Source: Micromonospora sp. RP3T (GTDB lineage Bacteria; Actinomycetota; Actinomycetes; Mycobacteriales; Micromonosporaceae). From it: a stretch of DNA of 64,000 nt. The stretch covers positions 1-64,000 of the forward strand of contig NZ_PYPS01000003.1 of assembly GCF_003027925.1 (NCBI RefSeq), read 5' to 3'. The first letter of the stretch is position 1. The number at the start of each line of letters is the position of its first letter. The notes under the pieces are model-generated. The model worked only from the letters and a program-made list of their open reading frames with translations, did no database searches and had not been told where the DNA came from. Of the stretch, positions 35,041 through 44,046 are shown piece after piece. Position numbers and translations under genes: made by a program.

Positions 35041-35379
35041 TCAGCCCTGTCGCTCGCCCCACACCAGCATGGCGTCCAGCACGCTGCGCAGGCTGCGGCC
35101 CCGGTCGGTCAGGGCGTAGACCACGCGCGGCGGCACCTCCGCGTGGACGGTCCGGGTGAGGATGCCCTGGTGTTCGAGGACGCGCAGCCGGTCGGTGATG
35201 GTCTTGGCGCTCGGTCCGCCCAGCGCGGTGCGCAGTTCCCCGAAGCGCTTCGGCCCGGTGAGCAGCTCGCGCACGATCAGGGTGGTCCACTTGCCGTCGA
35301 GGACCCGCAGGGTGCGTTCCACACCACAGCCGATCGCCGGCACCGTCGACAGATCCGCTGTTCGGGCCTTGGTTTCCAT
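35041..35379 (-). CDS. HxlR-family transcriptional regulator
   Basis: A 112-residue winged-helix regulator starting at ATG 35379 (METKARTADL). The family signature is complete: a Cys near the start (AIGCGVERTLRVLDGKWTTL), then LLTGPKRFGELRTALGG, SAKTITDRLRVLEHQGILTR and VVYALTDRGRSL. HxlR proteins respond to aldehydes, quinones or redox signals, often through that Cys. It is divergent from the NmrA-like gene, with 56 bp between starts, and probably represses it. Confidence 0.9.
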   Translation of the reverse strand: METKARTADLSTVPAIGCGVERTLRVLDGKWTTLIVRELLTGPKRFGELRTALGGPSAKTITDRLRVLEHQGILTRTVHAEVPPRVVYALTDRGRSLRSVLDAMLVWGERQG

Positions 35380-35435
35380 ACGGATACTATGCGCGGTTCT
35401 GGGTACTGGTGCCAACGCGGATCTAACGTTCGCGC

Positions 35436-36350
35436 ATGACTTCACGCGAGAACGACACCGCCGGCCCGCTCACCGTGGTGGTGCACGGCGCCACCGGCAC
35501 CCAGGGCGCCCCCGTCGTACGCCGGCTCGTCGCCGCCGGGCATCGGGTCCGCGCCGCCGTCCGCGACCCGCAGCGGCTCGCCGCCGTGTTCCCCGCCGAC
35601 GTCGAGCCGGTGGCGGCCGACCTGCTCGACCCGGACTCGTTGCGGCGGGCCTACACCGGCGCGGACGCCGTCGTCGTCCACCTGCCGCTGGTCTTCGCCC
35701 CGCAGCGGGCCGTGCCGCAGGCGGAGGCGGTGCTCGCCGCGCTGGGCGGCGCCGGAGTGCCGCGCGCCGTGTTCAACGCGGGCGGCCCGTTGCTGCCGGG
35801 CCCGGTCGGGGTGCCCTACCTCGACGCCCGCGCGGTCCTCGCCGCCCGGCTCGGCGACGTCGTTCCCGTCGCTGCCGTCGTCGGGCCCGCCGGGGGTTAC
35901 CTGGAGAACCTGTCGGCGGCCTGGTCCGCGCCGCGGGTGGTCGCAGGGGAACTGGTCTATCCGCTGCCCGCCGAGGTCCCGATGCCCTGGGTCGCCCTGG
36001 ACGACCTCGCCGAGGTCATCGCCGAGAGCCTCACCGCGCCGGCCCCGCCGGCGCGGCGGGTGATCGCGGGTCCGCAGCCCCTCACCGGCGACGCGGCGGC
36101 GGCCGAACTGGCGGCCGCCCTCGACCGGCCGGTGCGGTGGCGGACCATCGGGACCCACGAGTACGAGCGCATGCTCGCCCCGCACATCGGCGCGGAGGCG
36201 GCGGCGGGCATCGCCGGTTTCTACGCCCCGCCGTCCGGAGCGCCGGCCCGGCCCGCCCCGGACCCCGGCGCGGTCACCACCGGGCGCACCACCCTGCGCG
36301 AGTGGGCGAGCCGGCAGTCCTGGCCCGCGCCGGTCGCCACCGGCGACTGA
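35436..36350 (+). CDS. NmrA-like NAD(P)-binding oxidoreductase
   Basis: A 304-residue atypical short-chain dehydrogenase. The dinucleotide-binding motif VVVHGATGTQGAPVVRRLVA lies at about residues 13-32, followed by VRAAVRDPQRL, which could recognise NADPH phosphate. No canonical YxxxK pair is evident, as usual in NmrA/QOR2-type proteins, which act as redox sensors or quinone/enone reductases. Divergent from the HxlR regulator gene, a common arrangement in actinomycetes. Confidence 0.85.
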   Translation: MTSRENDTAGPLTVVVHGATGTQGAPVVRRLVAAGHRVRAAVRDPQRLAAVFPADVEPVAADLLDPDSLRRAYTGADAVVVHLPLVFAPQRAVPQAEAVLAALGGAGVPRAVFNAGGPLLPGPVGVPYLDARAVLAARLGDVVPVAAVVGPAGGYLENLSAAWSAPRVVAGELVYPLPAEVPMPWVALDDLAEVIAESLTAPAPPARRVIAGPQPLTGDAAAAELAAALDRPVRWRTIGTHEYERMLAPHIGAEAAAGIAGFYAPPSGAPARPAPDPGAVTTGRTTLREWASRQSWPAPVATGD

Positions 36351-36425
36351 TCGTGGCCACCGCCGGGTCCCGGGGGCGGTTGGCGTCGGCTCGCGCCTGC
36401 GCTGCCGGGCTGACCGCCGGCGACC

Positions 36426-36465
36426 GGAACGGCCGGCCCCACCCGCAGGTGACGGCCGGCCGTCC
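36426..36465. terminator. Hairpin between convergent genes
   Basis: GGAACGGCCGGC (36426-36437) pairs with GCCGGCCGTCC (36455-36465), one bulged A, between the convergent stops of the NmrA-like and monooxygenase genes. Probably a bidirectional terminator. Confidence 0.55.
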
Positions 36466-36479
36466 GGGTCGGCGGGACG

Positions 36480-37967
36480 TCAGGACCGGTGCTGCTGCGG
36501 CACCCGCCAGCGCCCCCACCAGCGCAGCGCCACCAGCAGGGCCCCGTAGACGGTGGCGTTGTCCGGCCACTGGGTGACCACCCGCCCCGACTTGACCGCG
36601 AAGTAGTTGTTGCCCTGCACGAACGCGGTGGCGTTGATCTTCCGTTGCAGCCAGTCGTTGTACCGCTGGTTCGCGGCCTCGCTCACCTCCACGGACGGCC
36701 GCCGGGTGCGCACCAGCCGGCTCAGCTCCCGGCTGATGAAGCGGGACTGGCGTTCCAGGTTGGTGACGATCAGGCCGCCGTTGGTGTTCGGGCCGTACAG
36801 CATGAAGAAGTTCGGGAAGTTGGGGGTCATCATGCCCAGGTAGGCGTGCGGCTCGCCGGCCCACGTCTCGCGCAGTGTGCGCCCGTCGCGGCCGACGACC
36901 TCGACGCTGGACAGGTACTCGGTCGCCTCGAAACCGGTGGCCAGCACGATCGCGTCGAACCGGTGCCGGACCCCGGCGGTGTCGACGAGGCCGTCCGGGG
37001 TGCAGCTCAGCACGGCCCGCGGCACCACGGTGACGTTGTCGCGCAGCAGGGCCGGATAGAACTCGCTGCTGACGACCGCGCGCTTGCCGGCGAAGGGATA
37101 GTCCGGGGTCAGGGCCGCCTTCAGGTCCGGGCGGCCCGCGAACACCTTTTCCAGGTACGCCAGGGCCCGCTCCCGGGCCCGGGTGTTGATCCGGTGTCCG
37201 GGCCGGAAGAGCGCGCCGCGCCACTCGCGGCGCTCCTGGAGCAGGTAGAGCCGCAACCGGTTGAGTCGTTGCAGGGTGTGACTGCGGTAGAGCCGGCGTT
37301 CCCGGGCGGTGAAGTCCCGGTCGCTCTTGGGCAGCAACCAGCCGGGCTGCCGCTGGAACAGGGTCAGCCGGGCCACGCTGGGCGCCAGGGTGGGCACCAC
37401 CTGGGAGGCGCTGGAGCCGGTGCCGACCACCGCGACGTTCCGGCCGGTCAGGTCGTGCCGGTCGTCCCAGACCGCGGTGTGCAGCACCGGTCCCTGGAAC
37501 TCCGCCAGCCCCGGCCAGTCCGGCCAGCGCGGCTTGCCGAACATGCCCAACGCCGACACCACCACGTGGAAGTCCCGCTCCGTTCCGTCGGCGGTGCGCA
37601 GCCGCCACTGCGCGCGTTCCGCGTCCCAGGTGAGGTTCTGCACCGCCGTGCCGAACCGGATCAGCGGTCGCAGGCCGAACCGGTCGACGACGTGCTCCAG
37701 GTAGCGCTGGAGTTCGGCCTGCCGCACGTGGGTGCGGCTCCAGTCGTAGGGCGCGAAGGAGTAGCTGTACAGGTGGGAGGCGGCGTCGGTCTCGGCGCCC
37801 GGGTACCGGTTGTCCCACCAGGTGCCGCCGGGGCCGTCGGAGCGTTCGAAGATGGTGACGTCGGAGAAGCCGCGCCGGCGCAGTTCGATCGCGGCGGCGA
37901 TGCCGCCGAATCCCGCGCCGATCACGGCGACCCGCAGCTCAGCCGGGCGTGAGGGGGATGTCAGCAC
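36480..37967 (-). CDS. Baeyer-Villiger-type flavin monooxygenase
   Basis: A 495-residue FAD/NADPH enzyme that would convert ketones to esters or lactones with O2. It shows the FAD motif VAVIGAGFGGIAAAIELRRR near the start, GGTWWDNRYPGAETD, the Baeyer-Villiger fingerprint FQGPVLHTAVWD (F-x-G-x-x-x-H-x-x-x-W-D), and a second nucleotide motif VAVVGTGSSASQ. GTG 37967 overlaps the stop of the upstream hydrolase gene by 7 bp (GTGCTGA), showing translational coupling; the longer open frame to the right is a shadow of the hydrolase. A hydrolase, a lactonase-like enzyme and dehydrogenases follow the same strand, fitting an alcohol-ketone-lactone-hydroxy acid route. Confidence 0.92.
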   Translation of the reverse strand: MLTSPSRPAELRVAVIGAGFGGIAAAIELRRRGFSDVTIFERSDGPGGTWWDNRYPGAETDAASHLYSYSFAPYDWSRTHVRQAELQRYLEHVVDRFGLRPLIRFGTAVQNLTWDAERAQWRLRTADGTERDFHVVVSALGMFGKPRWPDWPGLAEFQGPVLHTAVWDDRHDLTGRNVAVVGTGSSASQVVPTLAPSVARLTLFQRQPGWLLPKSDRDFTARERRLYRSHTLQRLNRLRLYLLQERREWRGALFRPGHRINTRARERALAYLEKVFAGRPDLKAALTPDYPFAGKRAVVSSEFYPALLRDNVTVVPRAVLSCTPDGLVDTAGVRHRFDAIVLATGFEATEYLSSVEVVGRDGRTLRETWAGEPHAYLGMMTPNFPNFFMLYGPNTNGGLIVTNLERQSRFISRELSRLVRTRRPSVEVSEAANQRYNDWLQRKINATAFVQGNNYFAVKSGRVVTQWPDNATVYGALLVALRWWGRWRVPQQHRS

Positions 37968-38923
37968 GTCGGTCTCCAGGCTCGGACGAGCTCGCGCAGG
38001 TCGTGCGCGAGACGGGTGATCACGGCGTCGGTGGAGGGGACACCGACGTTGGTGGCGAAGCCGTGCACCTGGCCGTCGTGCACGCGGCAGGTGACCGGCA
38101 CGCCGGCGGCGCGCAGTCGGTCGGCGAAGAGCAGGCCCTCGTCGCGCAGGACGTCGCAGCCGGCCAGGTCGAGCAGGGTCGGCGGGAGCAGGGCGAGGTC
38201 CGGGGCGCGCAGGGGCGCGGCGTCCGGGTCGGCGCGGCGCGGTTCGTCGGGGACGTACTGCTCCCAGAAGAAGCGCATGTCGTCGGTGGTCACCCAGTAG
38301 TCGTCGGTGCCGAACCGCCGGTACGACGGTCGGTCCAGGTCGTGGTCGGTGACCGGGTAGAGCAGGGCCAGGCCGGCGAGCGGCGGGCCGCCCCGGCGGG
38401 CGTGCCGCAGGGCGGTGACGATCGCCAGGTTCCCACCGGCGCTGTCCCCGCTCAGCAGCACCGGCCGCTCGCCGGCGACCTCCGCGTACACCCGGTCGAG
38501 CAGGTCGTCGCACGCCCGCACGGCGGCCGGGTAGGGCGCCTCCGGCGCGAGCGGGTACGCCACGGCCAGCACGTCCAGGCCCGAGCGGTGCGCCAGCAGT
38601 CGTTGCAGCGGGGCGGACTCCCCGGGCGAGCCGAGACACCAGCCGCCGCCGTGCAGGTGCAGCAGCACGCCGGCGCCGCCCCGACCGGCGGGACCGGTCA
38701 GCAGGGCCGGGGCCCCGCCGGAGAGGGACACCTGGCGCTGCACGGTGCCGGCGAGCACCTCGTCGTCGACCCGGCCGAGGGTGGCGGCGCGGGCCCGGGC
38801 CGCCGCGACCCCGGTGTGCCGCAGCGGAGCCGCCCGCTCGGCGAGCAGGGCCGACATCAGGCGCCGTGCGTCGGGGTGCAGCGGGTCGGGTGGGGTCGAC
38901 GGGGGTTCGACGGGGGCGGTCAT
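37961..38923 (-). CDS. Alpha/beta hydrolase (HSL-type esterase/lipase)
   Basis: A 320-residue hydrolase of the hormone-sensitive lipase family. It shows the oxyanion motif HLHGGGW, the nucleophile elbow GDSAGG, then the acid region around LAGCDVLRDEG and the catalytic His in GQVHGFA. Soluble, with no signal peptide. ATG 38923 has GAGGAG upstream. Coupled to the monooxygenase, it would cleave the ester or lactone that enzyme forms. Confidence 0.9.
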   Translation of the reverse strand: MTAPVEPPSTPPDPLHPDARRLMSALLAERAAPLRHTGVAAARARAATLGRVDDEVLAGTVQRQVSLSGGAPALLTGPAGRGGAGVLLHLHGGGWCLGSPGESAPLQRLLAHRSGLDVLAVAYPLAPEAPYPAAVRACDDLLDRVYAEVAGERPVLLSGDSAGGNLAIVTALRHARRGGPPLAGLALLYPVTDHDLDRPSYRRFGTDDYWVTTDDMRFFWEQYVPDEPRRADPDAAPLRAPDLALLPPTLLDLAGCDVLRDEGLLFADRLRAAGVPVTCRVHDGQVHGFATNVGVPSTDAVITRLAHDLRELVRAWRPTC

Positions 38924-38960
38924 GGCGCTCCTCGGCAGGGATGGGTGCGGAACGGGGTGG

Positions 38961-39770
38961 TCAGCCGACCTGCCAGCCGCCATCCACGATCAGCCGCTGT
39001 CCGGTCAGGTAGCGGCTCAGGTCGCTGGCGAGATAGACGTAGGTGTCGGCGATCTCGTCGGTGTCGGCCAGGTGGCCCAGCGGGATCCGGCGGGTGAACG
39101 CGGCCCGTTCGGCCGCCGCGTCGGTGCCGTTGTCGTCGGCCCGGCGCCGGAACAGCTCCTCCATCATCGGCGAGCCGACCTGGCCGGGGCAGACCGAGTT
39201 GACCCGGATGCCGTGCGGGGCCAGGTCGGCGGCCATGCTCTCGGCCAACCCGAGCAGCCCGAACTTCGACGCCGAGTAGGCGGCGTTGCCGGCGCCGCCG
39301 CGCACGCCGAACAGCGACGAGGAGAAGATGATCCCGGCGGGTGCGCCGGCGGCGGCCATCCGCCCGGCGAAGACCGACGCGGTGTGGAACGCCCCGGTCA
39401 GGTTCACCTCGATCACCCGACGCCACTCCGCCTGGCTGATCTCCAGCACCGACTTGAGCACCAGCACACCGGCGTTGACCACGAGCAGGTCGCACTCGCC
39501 GATCGACTCGGCGGTCCGGGCGGCGCACCGGCGGACGCTGTCCGGGTCGGTGACGTCGACGTCGACGCCGTGGCTGGGCACGCCGTGGCGGGCGGCGATC
39601 GAGGCGGCGACCTCCGTGCAGGCCGCGCCGTCGAGGTCGGCGACGACCACCGCGGCGCCGTGCGCGGCGAACCGGTCGGCGATGCTGCGGCCGATCGCGC
39701 CGACCGCGCCGGTGACGACGGCGCGGCGGCCGGCGAGCAGCGCGCCGCCGGCGGGGTGGGGGACGGTCAT
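38961..39770 (-). CDS. Short-chain dehydrogenase/reductase
   Basis: A 269-residue classical SDR. The cofactor motif TGAVGAIG (about 20-27), VVADLDG (Asp suggests NAD preference), NAG, the catalytic Ser in FSSSLFG and YSASK, and the end YLTGQRLIVDGGW are all present. It overlaps the upstream metallo-beta-lactamase gene by 4 bp. Likely oxidises an alcohol to the ketone used by the monooxygenase, or the reverse. Confidence 0.9.
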   Translation of the reverse strand: MTVPHPAGGALLAGRRAVVTGAVGAIGRSIADRFAAHGAAVVVADLDGAACTEVAASIAARHGVPSHGVDVDVTDPDSVRRCAARTAESIGECDLLVVNAGVLVLKSVLEISQAEWRRVIEVNLTGAFHTASVFAGRMAAAGAPAGIIFSSSLFGVRGGAGNAAYSASKFGLLGLAESMAADLAPHGIRVNSVCPGQVGSPMMEELFRRRADDNGTDAAAERAAFTRRIPLGHLADTDEIADTYVYLASDLSRYLTGQRLIVDGGWQVG

Positions 39771-40615
39771 CGGTGGCCTCCAGGGGGGTGGCGGACGGCG
39801 TTGAGCACGATCTGGTCGTGCCCGGGGACGATGCGGGCGTCGGAGTCGGCCGCCTCGCGCAGCAGCCGGTGCAGGGAGCGTTCGGCCAGCTCCTCGTCGC
39901 CGGGGCGCTCGGCGGCGCAGGAGCCGCAGGGGGTGCGGTCGAGGAAGTTCTGGCCCAGGTCGGCGGCGTCGGCGGCGAAGATCCAGGTGCCGGTCTCGGG
40001 CAGGTCGACGCGGAGCGACAGGTGGCCGGGGGTGTGCCCGGGGGTGCTGAGCACGCGCACGCCGGGGGCCAGGTCGGTGTCGCGGTCGAGCAGTTCCCAG
40101 CGGGTGTCCGGGTGGGACCAGTCCGGCGGGTGGAAACCGGCGTCCACGCCGACCGCGCCGCTGCGGACGAACGCCAGCTCATCGCGGTGCAGGGCGACCG
40201 GCACCCCGTGCCCGGCCAGGGTGGGGATGCCGCCGGAGTGGTCGACGTGCAGGTGGCTCACGACCGCCCGGGACAGCTCACCCGGGGTCAGCCCGACGGT
40301 GGCCAGCGCCGCGGCCAGCGGATCCCCGTCGAGCCCCCACGTCCAGCGGCGGTCGGCCGGCGGGGTGGGGGTCAGGTGCCAGCGTGCGTCGTCGTCACCG
40401 GTGTCCGCGGCGGCGTAGGCGGCCTGCACGGCGGGGGAGTCCAGCGCGGCCCGGGACATCCCGGTGTCGAAGAGGATCCACTCGTCGCCGCTGCGGACCA
40501 GCACTCCGACGAACGGCTCCCAGTAGAGCCGCTCGACCGGGCCGCCGCGCAGGGACAGCGCCTTGCTGACCCGCTCCGCGCCGTACTGGAGCAGGTAGAG
40601 CCGGTCCGCGCTCAT
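39767..40615 (-). CDS. Metallo-beta-lactamase-fold hydrolase, N-acyl-homoserine lactonase-like
   Basis: A 282-residue MBL-fold enzyme. It shows the zinc motif SHLHVDHSGG (HxHxDH), a further ligand in STPGHTPGH, Asp in FAADAAD and a final His in VPGHDQ, close to AttM/AiiA-type lactonases. ATG 40615 (MSADRLYLLQYG) is chosen; the open frame extends further. In this cluster it more likely opens a catabolic lactone than silences quorum sensing, but the latter is possible. Confidence 0.87.
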   Translation of the reverse strand: MSADRLYLLQYGAERVSKALSLRGGPVERLYWEPFVGVLVRSGDEWILFDTGMSRAALDSPAVQAAYAAADTGDDDARWHLTPTPPADRRWTWGLDGDPLAAALATVGLTPGELSRAVVSHLHVDHSGGIPTLAGHGVPVALHRDELAFVRSGAVGVDAGFHPPDWSHPDTRWELLDRDTDLAPGVRVLSTPGHTPGHLSLRVDLPETGTWIFAADAADLGQNFLDRTPCGSCAAERPGDEELAERSLHRLLREAADSDARIVPGHDQIVLNAVRHPPGGHR

Positions 40616-40705
40616 CTCGGTCGCCGATCTCTGCGCGACTGTCGCTGCGGCTCGCTGACCAGGGAATTCATCCGGCAAGCGTAGGCGGGGTGGCGGCGGG
40701 CGCGG

Positions 40706-41536
40706 TCAGCCATCGGCCTGCTCCCGCCGCGCGGCACGGCGTTGGGCGACGGCGTGGAGGGCCATCCGGAGCGCGACCAGGGTGAGGAAGGCGGCGAAGA
40801 GCACCGCGGCCGTACGCGGTGGCAGCCAGACGGCCACCGCCGCGCCCAGGATCGAGGTGGCCGTCCCGGCCAGCCCCATGGTGGCGGCGGCGCGCAGGTC
40901 GGCGTTGCCGCGACGGTGGTTCGTCCAGGTGGCGAGGATGCCGGTGGGGATGACGGCGAGCAGTGAGGTGCCCTTGGCCACCACGTCGCTCATCTCCAGG
41001 AACAGGATCATGACGGGGACCATGAAGATCCCACCGCCGACGCCGAGCAGGCCGGAGAGCACGCCGGTGACCACGCCGAGGGCCACCAGGGCGAGCGCCA
41101 CCCCGACGGTGAGGTCGAGGGTCGCCGTCCGGTCGGGGATCTCCACCACCAGCCGGGCCGCGGCGAGCAGCATGAAGCCGATGAACAGCCACCTCAGCGG
41201 CGGCTGCGGGATCCGGGCGAGCAGTCGGGCGCCGACGACAGCGCCGCCGGCCGCGCCCGCGACGAGCAGCCCGGCCACCGGTAGGTCCACGGCGTCGAAG
41301 AGGAGGTAGCCGACCACGCCGGAGACGGAGATCGGCACCACGGCGGCGAGGGAGGTGCCGTGTGCCAGCCGCTGGTCGAAGCCGAGCAGGAGCACGATCG
41401 CCGGGACGATGAGCACCCCGCCGCCGACGCCGAAGGCGCCGGAGAGCAGCCCGGCGACCAGGCCGATGAGGGCGAGCTTCCACAGCGGCGGCGCGGGTCG
41501 GACGGCCGGGGCGCGGGTGGCGGCCGGCGCGGTCAC
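40706..41536 (-). CDS. TauE/SafE-family membrane exporter
   Basis: A 276-residue membrane protein with about eight hydrophobic segments and the two family signatures GLLSGAFGVGGGVLIVPAIV and GVLSGLLGVGGGIFMVPVMI. The family exports small organic or inorganic sulfur anions such as sulfoacetate or sulfite. GTG 41536 overlaps the ammonia-lyase stop by 4 bp. It could export a sulfonate or acid end product of the pathway. Confidence 0.92.
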   Translation of the reverse strand: MTAPAATRAPAVRPAPPLWKLALIGLVAGLLSGAFGVGGGVLIVPAIVLLLGFDQRLAHGTSLAAVVPISVSGVVGYLLFDAVDLPVAGLLVAGAAGGAVVGARLLARIPQPPLRWLFIGFMLLAAARLVVEIPDRTATLDLTVGVALALVALGVVTGVLSGLLGVGGGIFMVPVMILFLEMSDVVAKGTSLLAVIPTGILATWTNHRRGNADLRAAATMGLAGTATSILGAAVAVWLPPRTAAVLFAAFLTLVALRMALHAVAQRRAARREQADG

Positions 41537-42729
41537 GCCACACCCGCCGGGACGTCGTCGGCGGTGGCGGCGTGGTGGCCGACGACGCGGTGGTAGTTCA
41601 CCGGGTCGGTGGCGCCTTCGGTGTTGACCACCAGGACGCAGGCCTCGGGGGTGAGGCCGGCGCGGGCCCGGTCGGCCGGGTCGCCGGTCAGGGCGACCGC
41701 GAGGAGCCCGCCGAGCCCGGCCGCGCCTGACTCGCCGGCGACCACCGAGGCGCGGGCGAGTTCCGCCATCGCCCGGTGCGCGGCGTCGTCGTCGACGGCC
41801 AGGAAGACGTCGGTGCCGGCCCGGACCGTCGGCCAGGCCAGCACCGAGGGCAGGCCGCAGTTGAGGCCGGCCATGGTGGAGCGGTGCGGGCCGGGGACCT
41901 CGGCCAGCCGGCCGGCGCGGGCCGAGGCCATCAGGCAGTTCGCGCTGGTGGGTTCCACCACGACGGTGCGCGGCGGAGGGCCGGGCCGGTCCGGGGCGCG
42001 GAAGTGGCGTACGCCGGCGGCGGCGAACGCTCCGACGCCGGCCTGCAGGGCCACCACCGTGGGGGCGGGGAGCCCACGTCGGGCGGTCTCGGCGTCGATC
42101 TCGGCGAAGAGGGTCGCGTAGCCGGCGATCACGGCGGCCGGGGTGTGTTCGTACCCGGGCCAGGAGGTGTCGGAGACGACCAGGGTGTCGGGTCCGGCGA
42201 GAGCGGCCGACGCGGCGATCGCGTCGTCGTAGCTGCCGTCGACGACCACCACCTCGGCGCCCTCGCCGGCGATGGCGGCGGTGCGGGCCTCGGCGGTGCC
42301 GGCGGGCACCAGGATGGTGGCGGCGACGCCGAGCAGGCGGGCCATCCGGGCCACGCCGCGCCCGTGGTTGCCGTCGGTGGCCGCGACCAGCCGGCGGGTC
42401 CGGGGGCGGGGGATCGCGGCGGCGACCCGGTCGAGGGTGAGCGGGGTGACCGGCGCGGTGACCCAGTGCCGCAGCACCGCGGTGACGGTGGCCCAGGAGG
42501 CGCCGAGGATCTTGAAGGAGGGCAGCCCCAGCCGGACCGCCTCGTCCTTGACCAGCACGGTTCGCACGCCCAGGAGCCGGGCCAGCTCGGCGCTCTCGCG
42601 CAGCGGGGTGGGGTGGTAGCCGGGCAGGCTGCGGTGGAAGGCGCCGGGACCGGCGTGGTCCGGGGACGTGCCGGTGGGCAGTGCCGGGAGCGGCCCGGTC
42701 GCCGGGTTGACGTGCAGGTCGTAGCGCAT
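41533..42729 (-). CDS. Diaminopropionate ammonia-lyase
   Basis: A 398-residue fold-type II PLP enzyme splitting 2,3-diaminopropionate into pyruvate and ammonia. The PLP lysine lies in LPSFKILGAS (about 67-76). ATDGNHGRGVA, DTSWPGYEHTP, LQAGVGAFAAA and NCGLPSV match the YgeX/DpaL family rather than threonine dehydratases. ATG 42729 is the natural start. Its presence suggests that the degraded compound contains diaminopropionate or a similar amino acid. Confidence 0.9.
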   Translation of the reverse strand: MRYDLHVNPATGPLPALPTGTSPDHAGPGAFHRSLPGYHPTPLRESAELARLLGVRTVLVKDEAVRLGLPSFKILGASWATVTAVLRHWVTAPVTPLTLDRVAAAIPRPRTRRLVAATDGNHGRGVARMARLLGVAATILVPAGTAEARTAAIAGEGAEVVVVDGSYDDAIAASAALAGPDTLVVSDTSWPGYEHTPAAVIAGYATLFAEIDAETARRGLPAPTVVALQAGVGAFAAAGVRHFRAPDRPGPPPRTVVVEPTSANCLMASARAGRLAEVPGPHRSTMAGLNCGLPSVLAWPTVRAGTDVFLAVDDDAAHRAMAELARASVVAGESGAAGLGGLLAVALTGDPADRARAGLTPEACVLVVNTEGATDPVNYHRVVGHHAATADDVPAGVA

Positions 42730-42743
42730 CGGTGGGTCGCCTC

Positions 42744-43490
42744 TCAGACCGCGGTGTAGCCGCCGTCGACCACCAGCGCCTGGCCGGTCAGGTACGCGGA
42801 GGCGGGGGAGGACAGGAAGAGGATGGTGCCGACCAGGTCCTCGGGGAGGGCTTGGCGGCGCAGCGGGATGCTGGCGGTGAGCGCGGCGAGGGCCGCGTCG
42901 GGGTCGCTCTGGTGCGCCCAGAACCCGTCGTTGAACGGGGTGTCCACCCAGCCGGGGCAGAGGGCGTTGACGGTGACCCCGGCGGGCCCCAGCTCGTCGG
43001 CGAGGGCCCGGACCAACCCGAGCAGCCCAGCCTTGGTGGCGTGGTAGGCGGGCATGCCGGCGTGGCCGCGCAGCGCCCCGGTGGAGGAGGTGACCACCAC
43101 CCGCCCGGCGGGGGAGCGCCGCAGGTGGGGCTCGGCTGCCTGCACGGTGAGGAAGGGTCCGCGCAGGTTGACCGCGCTGGCCCGGTCCCAGTCCCGGCTG
43201 GTCCAGCGCGACAGCGGGTACGCCTCGAGCACGGCGGCGTTGTAGAACACCACGTCGAGCTTCCCGTCCCCGAGGTCGGCGGCGGCGGCCACCGCCTCGG
43301 CGGGGCCGTCGACGGTGCCCAGGTCGCATTCGTGGAACGCGGCCGGCCCGGGCCGGTCCTCGGCCACCAGCGCCCGGCCGCGGTCGGCGTCGCGGTCGGC
43401 GAGCAGGACGGTGTGGCCGCGGTCCCGCCAGGCCCGCAGCGCGGCGGCGCCGATCCCGGTGGCGCCACCGGCGACGAGCACCACGCTCAC
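42744..43490 (-). CDS. Short-chain dehydrogenase/reductase
   Basis: A 248-residue classical SDR with VAGGATGIGAAALRAW (cofactor loop), LLADRDADR, NAA in place of NAG, the catalytic region TSSTGAL...YHATK, and the typical end YLTGQALVVDGGYTAV. GTG 43490 overlaps the previous stop by 4 bp; a longer open frame upstream is a shadow of the GlcG/HbpS gene. The second dehydrogenase of the cluster. Confidence 0.88.
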   Translation of the reverse strand: MSVVLVAGGATGIGAAALRAWRDRGHTVLLADRDADRGRALVAEDRPGPAAFHECDLGTVDGPAEAVAAAADLGDGKLDVVFYNAAVLEAYPLSRWTSRDWDRASAVNLRGPFLTVQAAEPHLRRSPAGRVVVTSSTGALRGHAGMPAYHATKAGLLGLVRALADELGPAGVTVNALCPGWVDTPFNDGFWAHQSDPDAALAALTASIPLRRQALPEDLVGTILFLSSPASAYLTGQALVVDGGYTAV

Positions 43491-43921
43491 GGTCGGGTCT
43501 CCAGCGCGCAGTTGCCGGCGGCCTTCTCCGCGCAGGCCTCGTCGACGGTGGAGGCGGCGCCGCTGACCCCGAGCCCGCCGACGAGCTGACCGTCGACGTA
43601 GAGGGGGACGCCGCCGGGGAACACGACCGCGCGCCCGCCGAGGGTGCCGGCGAGGCCCCAGTCGCTGCCGCCCGGGGCGGAGCTGGCGATCCACGCGGAG
43701 GTGGGGTGCCCGAAGCTGGCCGCGGTGAAGGCCTTGTCGAGGCCGAGGGAGACGGCGCCGAGCTGGGCACCGTCCATTCGGGCCGCGGCGACCAGGTTGC
43801 CGCCCCGGTCGACCACGGCGGCGGCCAGCCGGACGCCCTGCCGGGTGGCTTCGGCGTGCACCTCGTCGACGAGCCGGCGGGCCAGCTCGCAGGACATGTC
43901 GGGTTGCTGGATGAGGGTCAC
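43487..43921 (-). CDS. GlcG/HbpS-family protein
   Basis: A 144-residue protein of the GlcG/HbpS fold (ELARRLVDEVHAEATRQGVR, VVDRGGNLVAAARMDGA, KAFTAASFG, GGVPLY, GGLGVSGA). Relatives bind haem or small ligands or act in glycolate and catabolic clusters; the exact role is often unknown. It is the first gene of the leftward operon, divergent from the gamma-glutamyltransferase gene across 125 bp that contain an AT-rich box. Confidence 0.88.
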   Translation of the reverse strand: MTLIQQPDMSCELARRLVDEVHAEATRQGVRLAAAVVDRGGNLVAAARMDGAQLGAVSLGLDKAFTAASFGHPTSAWIASSAPGGSDWGLAGTLGGRAVVFPGGVPLYVDGQLVGGLGVSGAASTVDEACAEKAAGNCALETRP

Positions 43922-43969
43922 GGTCAGCTCCAGGGGTCGGTGCGGTCGAGCGGCGGATCATGCGGCCTT

Positions 43970-43997
43970 GATATTCCTTATACTTCATACATAATAC
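43970..43997. promoter_or_regulatory. AT-rich divergent promoter/operator
   Basis: GATATTCCTTATAC and the following TTCATACATAATAC stand out in a GC-rich background between two divergent operons. The block shares GATAT and TTATAC-type words with the boxes before the GntR, GH31, ABC, GH13 and NHL genes, and is a candidate operator of the GntR protein. Confidence 0.5.
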
Positions 43998-44046
43998 GGT
44001 CGGGGTCAAGAGCCGACCCCGGTTCATCTCCCGAAGGAGGCGGTCG

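Noticed and set aside
37968..38639. 224-residue N-terminal extension of the Baeyer-Villiger monooxygenase
   Set aside because: Arg/Pro/Ala-rich shadow of the hydrolase gene; GTG 37967 gives the normal family start.
39767..40615. Quorum-quenching as the main role of the MBL-fold lactonase
   Set aside because: Possible by family, but the operon with monooxygenase, esterase and dehydrogenases favours a catabolic lactone.
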